Shown piece after piece: positions 8,066-15,276 of a stretch of DNA of 64,000 bases (positions are counted from its first letter, which is position 1; every line of letters begins with the position of its first letter). Both the position numbers and the translations under genes were made by a program. The DNA comes from Syntrophales bacterium. Its GTDB lineage: Bacteria; Desulfobacterota; Syntrophia; Syntrophales; UBA2210. Location of the stretch: contig JALOBE010000006.1 of NCBI GenBank assembly GCA_023228425.1, forward strand, positions 43,501 to 107,500, written 5' to 3'. Below the pieces are notes generated by a model. That model saw nothing but the letters and a program-made list of their open reading frames with translations, did not search any database and was not told the origin of the DNA.

Positions 8066-9556
8066 TCAGGCCCTTTTGGTCTTTGACCGCATATGAGGAA
8101 AGAGGATGACATCCCTGATCGAAGGCGAATCCGTGAAAAGCATGACGAGCCTGTCGATTCCGATTCCTTCCCCGGCCGTGGGAGGCATTCCGTACTCCAG
8201 GGCCGTGATATAATCGTCATCCATGTCGTGGGCTTCCTCGTCACCGGACTCCTTTTCCGCAAGCTGATTCATGAACCGTTCTCTCTGGTCATCGGGATCG
8301 TTCAATTCTGAAAAGGCGTTGGCTATCTCGCGCCCCTGGATAAACAGCTCAAAACGGTCGACGTGGTCACTGTCATCGGAGCTTCTCCTGGACAAGGGGG
8401 AAACCTCGACGGGGTAGCGGGTGATGAAGGTCGGCTGGACAAGCTGTTCTTCCACAGTCTGCTCGAAAATAGCCACGATAATTTTCCCCGCGGGATCGGC
8501 ATCGTTGACGGGTACATTCAGACGTCGCGCTTCCGCGAGCAGCGTTTCTTTCGAATCCAGGCGTTCCTGCGGAACATCGGCAAAGGTGGTGATAGCCTCC
8601 CGCAGGGTAAACCGCCGCCAGGGCGGCGTAAAGTCGATATCCACCCCCTGGGAGGTAAACGTTAAAGACCCGAAGATACTGCGGGCGATGAAGGTCAGCA
8701 GTTCTTCCGTCAGGGTCATCAGGTCCTCATAGGTCGCGTAGGCTTGGTAGAATTCCATCATGGTAAATTCAGGATTGTGCAGAACGGAGATCCCCTCGTT
8801 TCTGAAACTGCGGTTGATTTCGAATACCCGTTCCATGCCTCCCACGACCAGGCGTTTCAGATACAGTTCCGGGGCAATGCGCAGAAAGAGGTCCATGTCC
8901 AGGGTGTTGTGATAGGTCTTGAAGGGGCGAGCCGTCGCTCCCCCCGCTATGGGATGCATCATGGGGGTTTCCACCTCGAGAAAGTCCCGTTCCAGCATGA
9001 ATTGCCGTATGAGATGTATGATCCTGCTCCGTATGATAAAGGTTTCTTTTACGGCCGGGTTCATGATGAGATCCAGGTAGCGCCGGCGGTAGCGCATCTC
9101 GACGTCCGTCAGGCCGTGCCATTTTTCAGGCAGGGGCCGCATTGCCTTCGAGAGGAGCCTGAGCACATCGGCGTCAATGGTCAACTCCCCCGTTTTTGTC
9201 CTGAACAACCGTCCCGCGACGAACAGTATGTCGCCCACGTCGAACTTCCTGAACAAGCCGTAAAAATCGTCGCCGACCTTCTCTTTCCTCACGTAAACCT
9301 GGATGCGCCCCGTCCTGTCCTGAATACTTATGAACGAGGCCTTCCCGAAGACCCTTCTGGCCATGATCCTGCCCGCGATCCGGAAGGTCTCCTTCACCCG
9401 GGACAGGGCGTCCTCATCGGCATCGCCATAGTATTCAAGAATTTCGGCGGCACTGTGCTCGACCTTTACGTCATTGGGGTACAGCTCGATGCCTGCGGCC
9501 CTGAGTTCCTCCGCTTTTTCCCGTTTTATTCTCAACAGATCGCTGGTGTCTTCCAT
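8066..9556 (-). CDS. lysS: Lysyl-tRNA synthetase, class II
   Basis: LysS charges tRNA-Lys. The product of 496 residues has an N-terminal OB-fold anticodon-binding domain (about residues 55-145, GRIMARRVFGKASFISIQD). The class II core shows motif 2 around FEINRSFRNEGI and motif 3 GEGIGIDRLVMLF near the C-terminus. I start at the ATG at 9556, which has AGGA ten bases upstream and begins MEDTSDLLRIKREKAEEL. A TTG at 9595 in frame is less likely. The gene heads the lolCD-bamA-lpx run and may share transcription with it. Confidence 0.96.
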   Translation of the reverse strand: MEDTSDLLRIKREKAEELRAAGIELYPNDVKVEHSAAEILEYYGDADEDALSRVKETFRIAGRIMARRVFGKASFISIQDRTGRIQVYVRKEKVGDDFYGLFRKFDVGDILFVAGRLFRTKTGELTIDADVLRLLSKAMRPLPEKWHGLTDVEMRYRRRYLDLIMNPAVKETFIIRSRIIHLIRQFMLERDFLEVETPMMHPIAGGATARPFKTYHNTLDMDLFLRIAPELYLKRLVVGGMERVFEINRSFRNEGISVLHNPEFTMMEFYQAYATYEDLMTLTEELLTFIARSIFGSLTFTSQGVDIDFTPPWRRFTLREAITTFADVPQERLDSKETLLAEARRLNVPVNDADPAGKIIVAIFEQTVEEQLVQPTFITRYPVEVSPLSRRSSDDSDHVDRFELFIQGREIANAFSELNDPDDQRERFMNQLAEKESGDEEAHDMDDDYITALEYGMPPTAGEGIGIDRLVMLFTDSPSIRDVILFPHMRSKTKRA

Positions 9557-9643
9557 GGTGCTTCGTTCCTGTTCGCGGGAATGTTTCCCTCTCAATTTCA
9601 GTGCCCGGAAAGCGCCCGTCGTTCCGGGTTCCGTAAGGAGGTT

Positions 9644-9672
9644 TACCTATCTGTTTTAACGGGAGCAGTCAA
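9644..9672 (-). promoter_or_regulatory. Possible weak promoter for lysS
   Basis: On the minus strand TTGACT is followed after 17 bases by TAGGTA. The -35 matches five of six consensus bases but the -10 is poor. It is the best candidate in the 328-base divergent region between lysS and the heptose kinase gene. Confidence 0.3.
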
Positions 9673-9767
9673 GGTATTTGACGACTTCATGAAAGCCGCC
9701 GGGGGGCGTCCCGCGGGCTCCCACCCGGAGCACACAAAAAGGATGGGGGATTATCATGAGAAAATGA

Positions 9768-9796
9768 TTGACAAAAGTTCCCAGCGATACTAGCAT
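9768..9796 (+). promoter_or_regulatory. Sigma-70-type promoter for the heptose kinase operon
   Basis: A perfect TTGACA -35 (9768-9773) is followed after 17 bases by TAGCAT (9791-9796, four of six consensus). It would start transcription near 9803, about 80 bases before the kinase start codon. The rest of the 9557-9884 gap holds the hairpin listed next and no gene. Confidence 0.65.
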
Positions 9797-9808
9797 GCCC
9801 TGTTGTTT

Positions 9809-9850
9809 CAGGGGTCTCCGGTCTTCCCGGAACGACCCCTGTTCGTTTTC
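9809..9850 (+). terminator. Terminator-like hairpin in the 5' leader of the heptose kinase gene
   Basis: CAGGGGTC pairs with GACCCCTG, and inside that TCCGG pairs with CCGGA around a 5-base loop, making a 13-pair stem. It is followed by TTCGTTTTCC. On the plus strand this looks like a factor-independent terminator, yet it lies between the promoter at 9768-9796 and the start codon at 9885, with no plus-strand gene upstream to terminate. It may be an attenuator or a 5' stabiliser. Confidence 0.55.
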
Positions 9851-9884
9851 CATTTGATGTACTGACACTTCCCGGACGAACTGT

Positions 9885-10868
9885 ATGAAAAAAATGCTTT
9901 CAAAAAAACGGGCCCTCGAAATACTCGATCGATTTCCCCTGTCCCGGGTACTTGTCATCGGCGATATCATGGCGGACCACTTCATCTGGGGCAAGGTTAC
10001 CCGCATTTCGCCGGAGGCTCCGGTACCGGTGGTCAGCGTCACCTCGGAAAGTCTTCTCCTCGGAGGCGCGGCAAACGTACTGAACAATGTGTTTTCCCTG
10101 GGGGGCAGGGCCTTCATCGCCGGCATCGCGGGCAGGGATGAGATGGGCTCCTGGATCAGGGAGCGACTCAGGGAAATGAAGGTCGATACGGATGGGATCA
10201 TCATAACACCGGACCGTCCGACAAGTGTGAAAACAAGGGTCATCGCCCACAGCCAGCAGGTGGTCCGCTTCGACAGGGAGGACAGGAACCCCGTCGGCGC
10301 GGGGGCACGAAAAAAGATCGCGGGGTATCTGGAGTCGATGCTTGATGATATCGAGGCTGTTGTCATATCGGATTACAACAAGGGCCTGGTCTCGGAGGAG
10401 CTTCTCCACAGGATACGGAACCTCTGTTCCGGGGCGGGGATACCGCTCTTCATCGACCCGAAAAAGAACGGATTCTCCCTCTATCGTGACTGCGGCCTGA
10501 TGACGCCGAACCAGGCTGAGGCCGCCATGGCCCTGGGTATGGACATCAACACCCGTGACGATCTGGTCCGGGCCGGGCGCCGGCTGCTTGAAGAGTACCA
10601 CCTCAAGGGGGTCCTTATCACGCGGGGGGAGGAGGGAATGGCTCTCTTCGAGGACAACGGCGCCATCACCCATATCCCCGCCGTGGCGAAGGAAGTCTTC
10701 GATGTGACCGGAGCGGGAGATACGGTCATAGGAACCTTCGCCCTGGCGACCACCGCGGGCGCCACCGCCAGGGAGGCGGCTGTGCTGGCGAACCACGCGG
10801 CCGGAATCGCGGTCGGCAAGGTTGGAACTGCAACGGTTACACGGGAGGAACTGCTCCGGGTTCTCTGA
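9885..10868 (+). CDS. rfaE1: D-glycero-beta-D-manno-heptose-7-phosphate kinase (RfaE1 domain, PfkB family)
   Basis: The enzyme phosphorylates heptose 7-phosphate at C1 during ADP-heptose synthesis for the LPS core. The 327-residue protein is a PfkB-family sugar kinase. It shows the N-terminal GDIMADHFIWGKVTRISPEAPVPV signature of RfaE/HldE, the GGAANVLNN motif (about residue 60) and the anion-hole/catalytic TGAGDT (about residues 275-280). It corresponds to the kinase half of HldE only; the adenylyltransferase half is not here and must be encoded elsewhere. It heads a plus-strand run with DUF4416 and yicC, with a promoter and hairpin upstream. Confidence 0.95.
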   Translation: MKKMLSKKRALEILDRFPLSRVLVIGDIMADHFIWGKVTRISPEAPVPVVSVTSESLLLGGAANVLNNVFSLGGRAFIAGIAGRDEMGSWIRERLREMKVDTDGIIITPDRPTSVKTRVIAHSQQVVRFDREDRNPVGAGARKKIAGYLESMLDDIEAVVISDYNKGLVSEELLHRIRNLCSGAGIPLFIDPKKNGFSLYRDCGLMTPNQAEAAMALGMDINTRDDLVRAGRRLLEEYHLKGVLITRGEEGMALFEDNGAITHIPAVAKEVFDVTGAGDTVIGTFALATTAGATAREAAVLANHAAGIAVGKVGTATVTREELLRVL

Positions 10869-10926
10869 AATGGAACCCCCTCCCGGCGGACAGCCCGCAT
10901 TCACAGACTATCCAGGTGACCATGTC

Positions 10927-11478
10927 ATGAGCCTTTTGAGCCGGCCCGATCCGGTTAAGCTGGTAGCAAGCATGATCTTTAGGGAAAGTGACTGGGTCAC
11001 GCGGGCAATCGACGGCATGTCGGACGTTTATGGTAAACCGGACTACATCAGCACCGTCATGCCCTTTGACTATACTGATTATTACACGGCGGAAATGGGC
11101 GCGGGGCTGAAGCGGCGTGTAGTTTCCTTTGAATCCCTTATTTCGCCCGACGGGCTTCCGGCTGTCAAGAAATCGACCAATGGCGTGGAGGCGGCCCTGT
11201 CGCGCAAGGACAGGAGACGTGTGAACATCGATCCGGGCTGCCTATCGACGGGACACCTGCTCCTCGCCACGGGAAAACCCTATGCCCACAGACCCTACCT
11301 GGGCGACGGCGTGTACGGTGACCTGACACTGATCTACCGCGGCGGGTTTTTTCAGGAGTTGCCGTGGACCTATCCCGATTACCGGGAACCGTCGATGATC
11401 AGCATGCTCGCAAGAATACGGGAAAAATATCTGAAGCAGCTGGCGGCCGTGAAACGAAACCCGGAGGAGACAGCATGA
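10927..11478 (+). CDS. DUF4416 family protein
   Basis: The product of 183 residues matches the DUF4416 family in length and in its ends: an MSLLSRPDPVKLVASMIF start, the motif MPFDYTDYY (about residue 40) and FQELPWTYPDY near the C-terminus. The function is unknown. The family occurs mainly in deltaproteobacteria and their relatives. The ATG at 10927 is chosen because AGGTGA precedes it by eight bases; longer in-frame starts lack such a site. Its stop overlaps the yicC start (ATGA), so the two are coupled. Confidence 0.85.
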   Translation: MSLLSRPDPVKLVASMIFRESDWVTRAIDGMSDVYGKPDYISTVMPFDYTDYYTAEMGAGLKRRVVSFESLISPDGLPAVKKSTNGVEAALSRKDRRRVNIDPGCLSTGHLLLATGKPYAHRPYLGDGVYGDLTLIYRGGFFQELPWTYPDYREPSMISMLARIREKYLKQLAAVKRNPEETA

Positions 11479-12359
11479 TACGGAGCATGACCGGTTACGG
11501 CAGATCCGAAACGACCTGCGGCACTGCCGCGGTGATCATCGAGATCAAGTCCTTTAACCACCGCAACCTGGAGATCACCACCAGAGTTCCGGGCAGTCTC
11601 GGCGCCCTCGAACTGCTGATCAGGAAAAAAATTGCCCAGTGCCTGTCCCGGGGCAGGATCGAACTGGTGATGCGCCTCGAGACGGACCGGGAGGGTACCG
11701 ACGTCAGCGTGCTGAAGGCCGATCTTCCCCTTATCAGGGATTACTTCGACACTCTGTCACGGGTCAGGGACGAACTGGCACTGCCCGATCCCATAACGCT
11801 GGAGATGGTTACGTCAATAAAAAACGGCATCTACGCTTCTGAACAGGAATACGACGACCCCGACATCCGGTCCTCCATTGAAAAAGGCGTCGATGAGGCT
11901 TTGGCGGCTCTCATGGAGATGAAGGAGCAGGAAGGGTCGATCCTCTACAGGGATTTCACAGACAGGATCGACCGTATACAGCAATGGCTGGATGCCGTCA
12001 CCGCCCGGGTTCCCCGGGTCGTGGCGGAATATCGGCAGCGTCTGGTGGAGCGCCTGAAAACGCTGGCGTCGGAAATAGAAATCGATGAGGCGAGACTGGC
12101 CCAGGAAATAGTATTCATGGCCGAGAAGAGCGACATAACTGAGGAGCTTGTCCGCCTGGACAGCCACATCAGCCAGTTCAGGGACCTACTGGACGCGTCG
12201 GAACCTTCCGGACGCAGACTGGACTTTATCTTCCAGGAAATGCATAGGGAAATCAATACGATAGGATCGAAGAGCGGTGATCTCGAGATTGCGCGAACCG
12301 TCATCGACGTTAAGACCGAACTTGCCAAATTACGGGAACAGGTTCAAAATATCGAATAG
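11475..12359 (+). CDS. yicC: YicC family endoribonuclease-like protein
   Basis: YicC proteins are linked to RNA turnover and stationary-phase survival; E. coli YicC is an endoribonuclease. The 294-residue protein begins with the signature MIRSMTGYGRSE and has EIKSFNHRNLEI near residue 25. It ends with the conserved DUF1732 part (RLDFIFQEMHREINTIGSKS). A GGAGGAG site precedes the ATG at 11475. It overlaps the DUF4416 gene by four bases. The gmk gene that often follows yicC is not here. Confidence 0.94.
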   Translation: MIRSMTGYGRSETTCGTAAVIIEIKSFNHRNLEITTRVPGSLGALELLIRKKIAQCLSRGRIELVMRLETDREGTDVSVLKADLPLIRDYFDTLSRVRDELALPDPITLEMVTSIKNGIYASEQEYDDPDIRSSIEKGVDEALAALMEMKEQEGSILYRDFTDRIDRIQQWLDAVTARVPRVVAEYRQRLVERLKTLASEIEIDEARLAQEIVFMAEKSDITEELVRLDSHISQFRDLLDASEPSGRRLDFIFQEMHREINTIGSKSGDLEIARTVIDVKTELAKLREQVQNIE

Positions 12360-12401
12360 CAGGAACGCTGCGGCAGCAACGGAATGCATCCAGGGGGGAT
12401 C

Positions 12402-13151
12402 ATGAAACAGGATACGACGGATACGCAGGGGTGTATCGGCCTGCTGCGGATGTTCGCCCGGTCTTTGCTGATAAGCGCCTCCTGGAATTATTCGCGGATG
12501 CAGAACCTGGGGTTTGCCTTCGTCCTGGCTCCCCTGGCCGAGTCACGGGGTTCGAAGAGGGCCGAATTTCTTGTCACCCACCTGGATTCATTCAGTTCCC
12601 ACCCCGTCATGTCGTCGCTGATCGTCGGGTCGGTCCTGAAGCATGAAGAAGCACTCCGGAATGCCGACGCCGTCCGGCTGAAGCAATCACTCGCGGCCCC
12701 TTATGCCGGTCTCGGAGTCCCCTTTTTCTGGGGATCACTCAGGCCGCTGGCATCCATTCTGGGAGTCGCTGCGGCTCTGACGGGCTCTCTTCCGGCACCG
12801 GCGACGGTACTGATCGCCTACAATGCCGTCCACGGACATGTACGGATAACGGGATTCATCAGGGCATACCGGGACGGAGCGGGCGCCATGGATTTCCTCA
12901 GAAGGATCGACATGCCCGAATGGGGAAAGAAGATACGATGGCTATCTTGTGTGGTGCTGGCGTTTCTCGGAGCGGGCTTTCTTTCCGGCCCCCTCTTCCG
13001 GAGCCCGGAATACCTGCCCGGACCGGTCGGCGCCCTGATGGTGCTTGCCGCCATCATGCTCTTTCGCGGCCTCGTTGTATTGAGAATTCCCGTGCTGGCA
13101 ATTCTCTATGGATTCTCGCTGATCACGATACTCGCTGCCGGCCTGCTATGA
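12402..13151 (+). CDS. PTS mannose-family EIID-like membrane protein
   Basis: The protein of about 249 residues carries the EIID signature near its start (ARSLLISASWNYSRMQNLGFAF). It has hydrophobic segments at about 95-130 and two C-terminal helices (about 170-190 and 200-245). Intact EIID subunits work with EIIC as sugar permeases and with EIIA and EIIB as phosphocarriers. None of those is next to it; the gene leads straight into HPr (ATGA overlap) and enzyme I. It may be a relic of a complete mannose-type system or serve a regulatory PTS. AGGGGGG just upstream supports the ATG at 12402; 12384 is an alternative. Confidence 0.8.
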   Translation: MKQDTTDTQGCIGLLRMFARSLLISASWNYSRMQNLGFAFVLAPLAESRGSKRAEFLVTHLDSFSSHPVMSSLIVGSVLKHEEALRNADAVRLKQSLAAPYAGLGVPFFWGSLRPLASILGVAAALTGSLPAPATVLIAYNAVHGHVRITGFIRAYRDGAGAMDFLRRIDMPEWGKKIRWLSCVVLAFLGAGFLSGPLFRSPEYLPGPVGALMVLAAIMLFRGLVVLRIPVLAILYGFSLITILAAGLL

Positions 13152-13417
13152 AACGTGTACAAGCTTTTACACTCAAGAACGAACTGGGCCTTCACGCCAG
13201 GGTTGCCGCGACGCTGGTCAATACGGCGAAACGATTCAAGGCCCGGATCACCTATGAACGGGATGGAATCATCGTGGACGGGAAAAGCATCCTGGGCATT
13301 CTGACCCTTGCCTGCCCGAAGGGCGGGCGAATCATCATCGTAGCCGACGGACCGGACTCGGCTGAGGCCATGAAGGCCTTCGAGACACTTATTGAAGATA
13401 AATTCGGAGAAGAATAG
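13148..13417 (+). CDS. ptsH: Phosphocarrier protein HPr
   Basis: This 89-residue cytoplasmic protein passes phosphate from enzyme I to downstream PTS components. The active-site motif LGLHARVA has the phosphorylatable His at about residue 16. A Ser in DGKSILGIL (about residue 47) matches the regulatory Ser46 phosphorylated by HPr kinase in other bacteria. The gene overlaps the EIID-like gene by four bases and ends one base before the GTG start of enzyme I, so all three are one unit. Confidence 0.95.
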   Translation: MKRVQAFTLKNELGLHARVAATLVNTAKRFKARITYERDGIIVDGKSILGILTLACPKGGRIIIVADGPDSAEAMKAFETLIEDKFGEE

Positions 13418-15202
13418 GTGACGATACAGGGATCGAAACGAACCATCGTGTTGAAGGGGCTCGGGGTGTCTCCGGGTATCGCGGACGGACGGGCGCACCT
13501 GTTGGACAATCACAGTACTATGCCCTTCGCGCATCGTGAGATATCCCATCCGGCCCTGATAGAGCGGGAGATCGGCCGTTTCAGGCAGGCCCTGGAGGAT
13601 TCGGAACGGGAACTCGCCGCCATCAGGGAAAAACTCGAGACTATAGACGGTATCGGTCCGCTTATTCTGGAAGTTCACGCCATGATGCTCAAAGACGCGG
13701 GCCTGCGTGAACAGACAGCAGGTTTCATCAAAAAAAACGGGATCAACGCCGAATGGGCCCTGGAGATGACCCTGACCCGCTATCGCGGCATTTTCAACAG
13801 GATGGAAGATGAGTACCTGAAGGCACGCATTCGGGATATCGAAGACGTGGTACAGATGATTCTTCGTCATCTGTCGGGGGCCGGCAAGGAAACGATTGAC
13901 GACATCGATGAGAAAACCATTATTGTAGCCCACGATCTCTCGCCGGCGGAGACAGTGCAGTTGAAGGTCAGAAAGATTCTTGCCTTTGCCACCGATGTGG
14001 GAGGCAAGACCTCTCATACGACCATCGTGGCACGCTCCCTCGGCATACCCGCCGTCGTGGGGCTTGAACACATAACCCGCGAAGTCCGCAACGACGATAT
14101 TCTGGTTGTTGACGGCACGTCCGGCGTGGTGATTATCAATCCCGACCAGGAGACACTGAAGCGCTATGAAGACAAGAAACTTCATTACCGCCTCCTGGAG
14201 GAGACCTACCTCAAGGAGGCGCGCCTGCCCGCCGTGACCCGGGACAACCTCAGGATTGGCGTTGGCGCAAATCTTGAATTTATTGAGGAAATTCCATCAG
14301 CAGTGCATCACGGCGCCAATGGTGTCGGCCTGTTCCGCACTGAATTTTTTTACATCAACAGGGAGCAGCCTCCCACAGAGGAGGAGCATTTCAATCATTA
14401 CCGGCCCCTCATTGAAAATGAGCACCTGAAATGGGCCACCATACGAACCTTTGACTTGGGAGGAGACAAATTTATATCCGACCCGTGCCTCGCCGAGGAA
14501 ATGAATCCTGCCATGGGGCTTCGGGCCGTCCGATATTGCCTGCAGGAACCGGAGTTTTTTGAAGTACAGATCCGGGGAATCCTTCGGGCCAGCGCCTTCG
14601 GAAACACGGGAATCATGATTCCGATGATTTCAGGCGTTGAGGAAATCAGGAGGGTGAAAACAATAATCGAGAGGGTGAAGGAAGGACTTCGCACCGAGGG
14701 AATCCCCTTCAATGAGGGCATAAAGCTGGGGATTATGATCGAAGTTCCCTCGGCGGCAATGATGGCAGGAGCCCTTGCCCGGGAAGTTGATTTTTTCAGT
14801 ATCGGTACCAACGATCTTATTCAGTATTCCCTGGCCATCGACCGTGTCAACGAAAATGTGGGATACCTCTACAAGCCTTGTCATCCGGCGGTGTTGCAGC
14901 TTATCAGACATATCGTCACCGCCGGTCATCAGGCCGGAATCAAGGTGGCCATGTGCGGTGAAATGGCGGGAGATCCCTTCTGCACCATGCTCCTGCTGGG
15001 GCTTGAACTTGACGGCCTGAGCATGACACCCCTGGCCATTCCCAGGGTGAAAGGAATCATTCGGGAATCGACCTTCAAGGAATCGAAGGAGCTGCTCCGG
15101 AGGGTTCTCGCCTTTGACCAGGCCGACGAAATCGAAGAATATGTCAGGGAATACATGGTTCAACGATTTCCTGAGTACTGTGTTGACGATCACGCTGATT
15201 GA
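13418..15202 (+). CDS. ptsI: PTS enzyme I (phosphoenolpyruvate-protein phosphotransferase)
   Basis: Enzyme I takes phosphate from phosphoenolpyruvate and gives it to HPr. The 594-residue protein has the HPr-binding N-terminal domain, the phospho-His motif GGKTSHTTIVARS (His about residue 200), and a C-terminal PEP-binding barrel. The barrel includes GLFRTEFFY, the DFFSIGTNDLIQY signature, and Cys about 513 in VAMCGEMAGD. It starts with GTG at 13418, immediately after the HPr stop, with GGAG eight bases upstream. No EIIA or sugar-specific permease is adjacent, which points to a regulatory rather than a sugar-uptake role. Confidence 0.96.
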   Translation: MTIQGSKRTIVLKGLGVSPGIADGRAHLLDNHSTMPFAHREISHPALIEREIGRFRQALEDSERELAAIREKLETIDGIGPLILEVHAMMLKDAGLREQTAGFIKKNGINAEWALEMTLTRYRGIFNRMEDEYLKARIRDIEDVVQMILRHLSGAGKETIDDIDEKTIIVAHDLSPAETVQLKVRKILAFATDVGGKTSHTTIVARSLGIPAVVGLEHITREVRNDDILVVDGTSGVVIINPDQETLKRYEDKKLHYRLLEETYLKEARLPAVTRDNLRIGVGANLEFIEEIPSAVHHGANGVGLFRTEFFYINREQPPTEEEHFNHYRPLIENEHLKWATIRTFDLGGDKFISDPCLAEEMNPAMGLRAVRYCLQEPEFFEVQIRGILRASAFGNTGIMIPMISGVEEIRRVKTIIERVKEGLRTEGIPFNEGIKLGIMIEVPSAAMMAGALAREVDFFSIGTNDLIQYSLAIDRVNENVGYLYKPCHPAVLQLIRHIVTAGHQAGIKVAMCGEMAGDPFCTMLLLGLELDGLSMTPLAIPRVKGIIRESTFKESKELLRRVLAFDQADEIEEYVREYMVQRFPEYCVDDHAD

Positions 15203-15276
15203 CGGGATGATCCCATGGCTGCCGTAAAACCTTCCGATCACCCCTTGTGGTCCGTACCAACAACGAGGAGCCGACA

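Noticed and set aside
13148..13417. Longer HPr frame starting upstream in the EIID-like gene
   Set aside because: The frame is open back to about 12920, but the ATG at 13148 overlaps the EIID stop and gives the standard HPr N-terminus.
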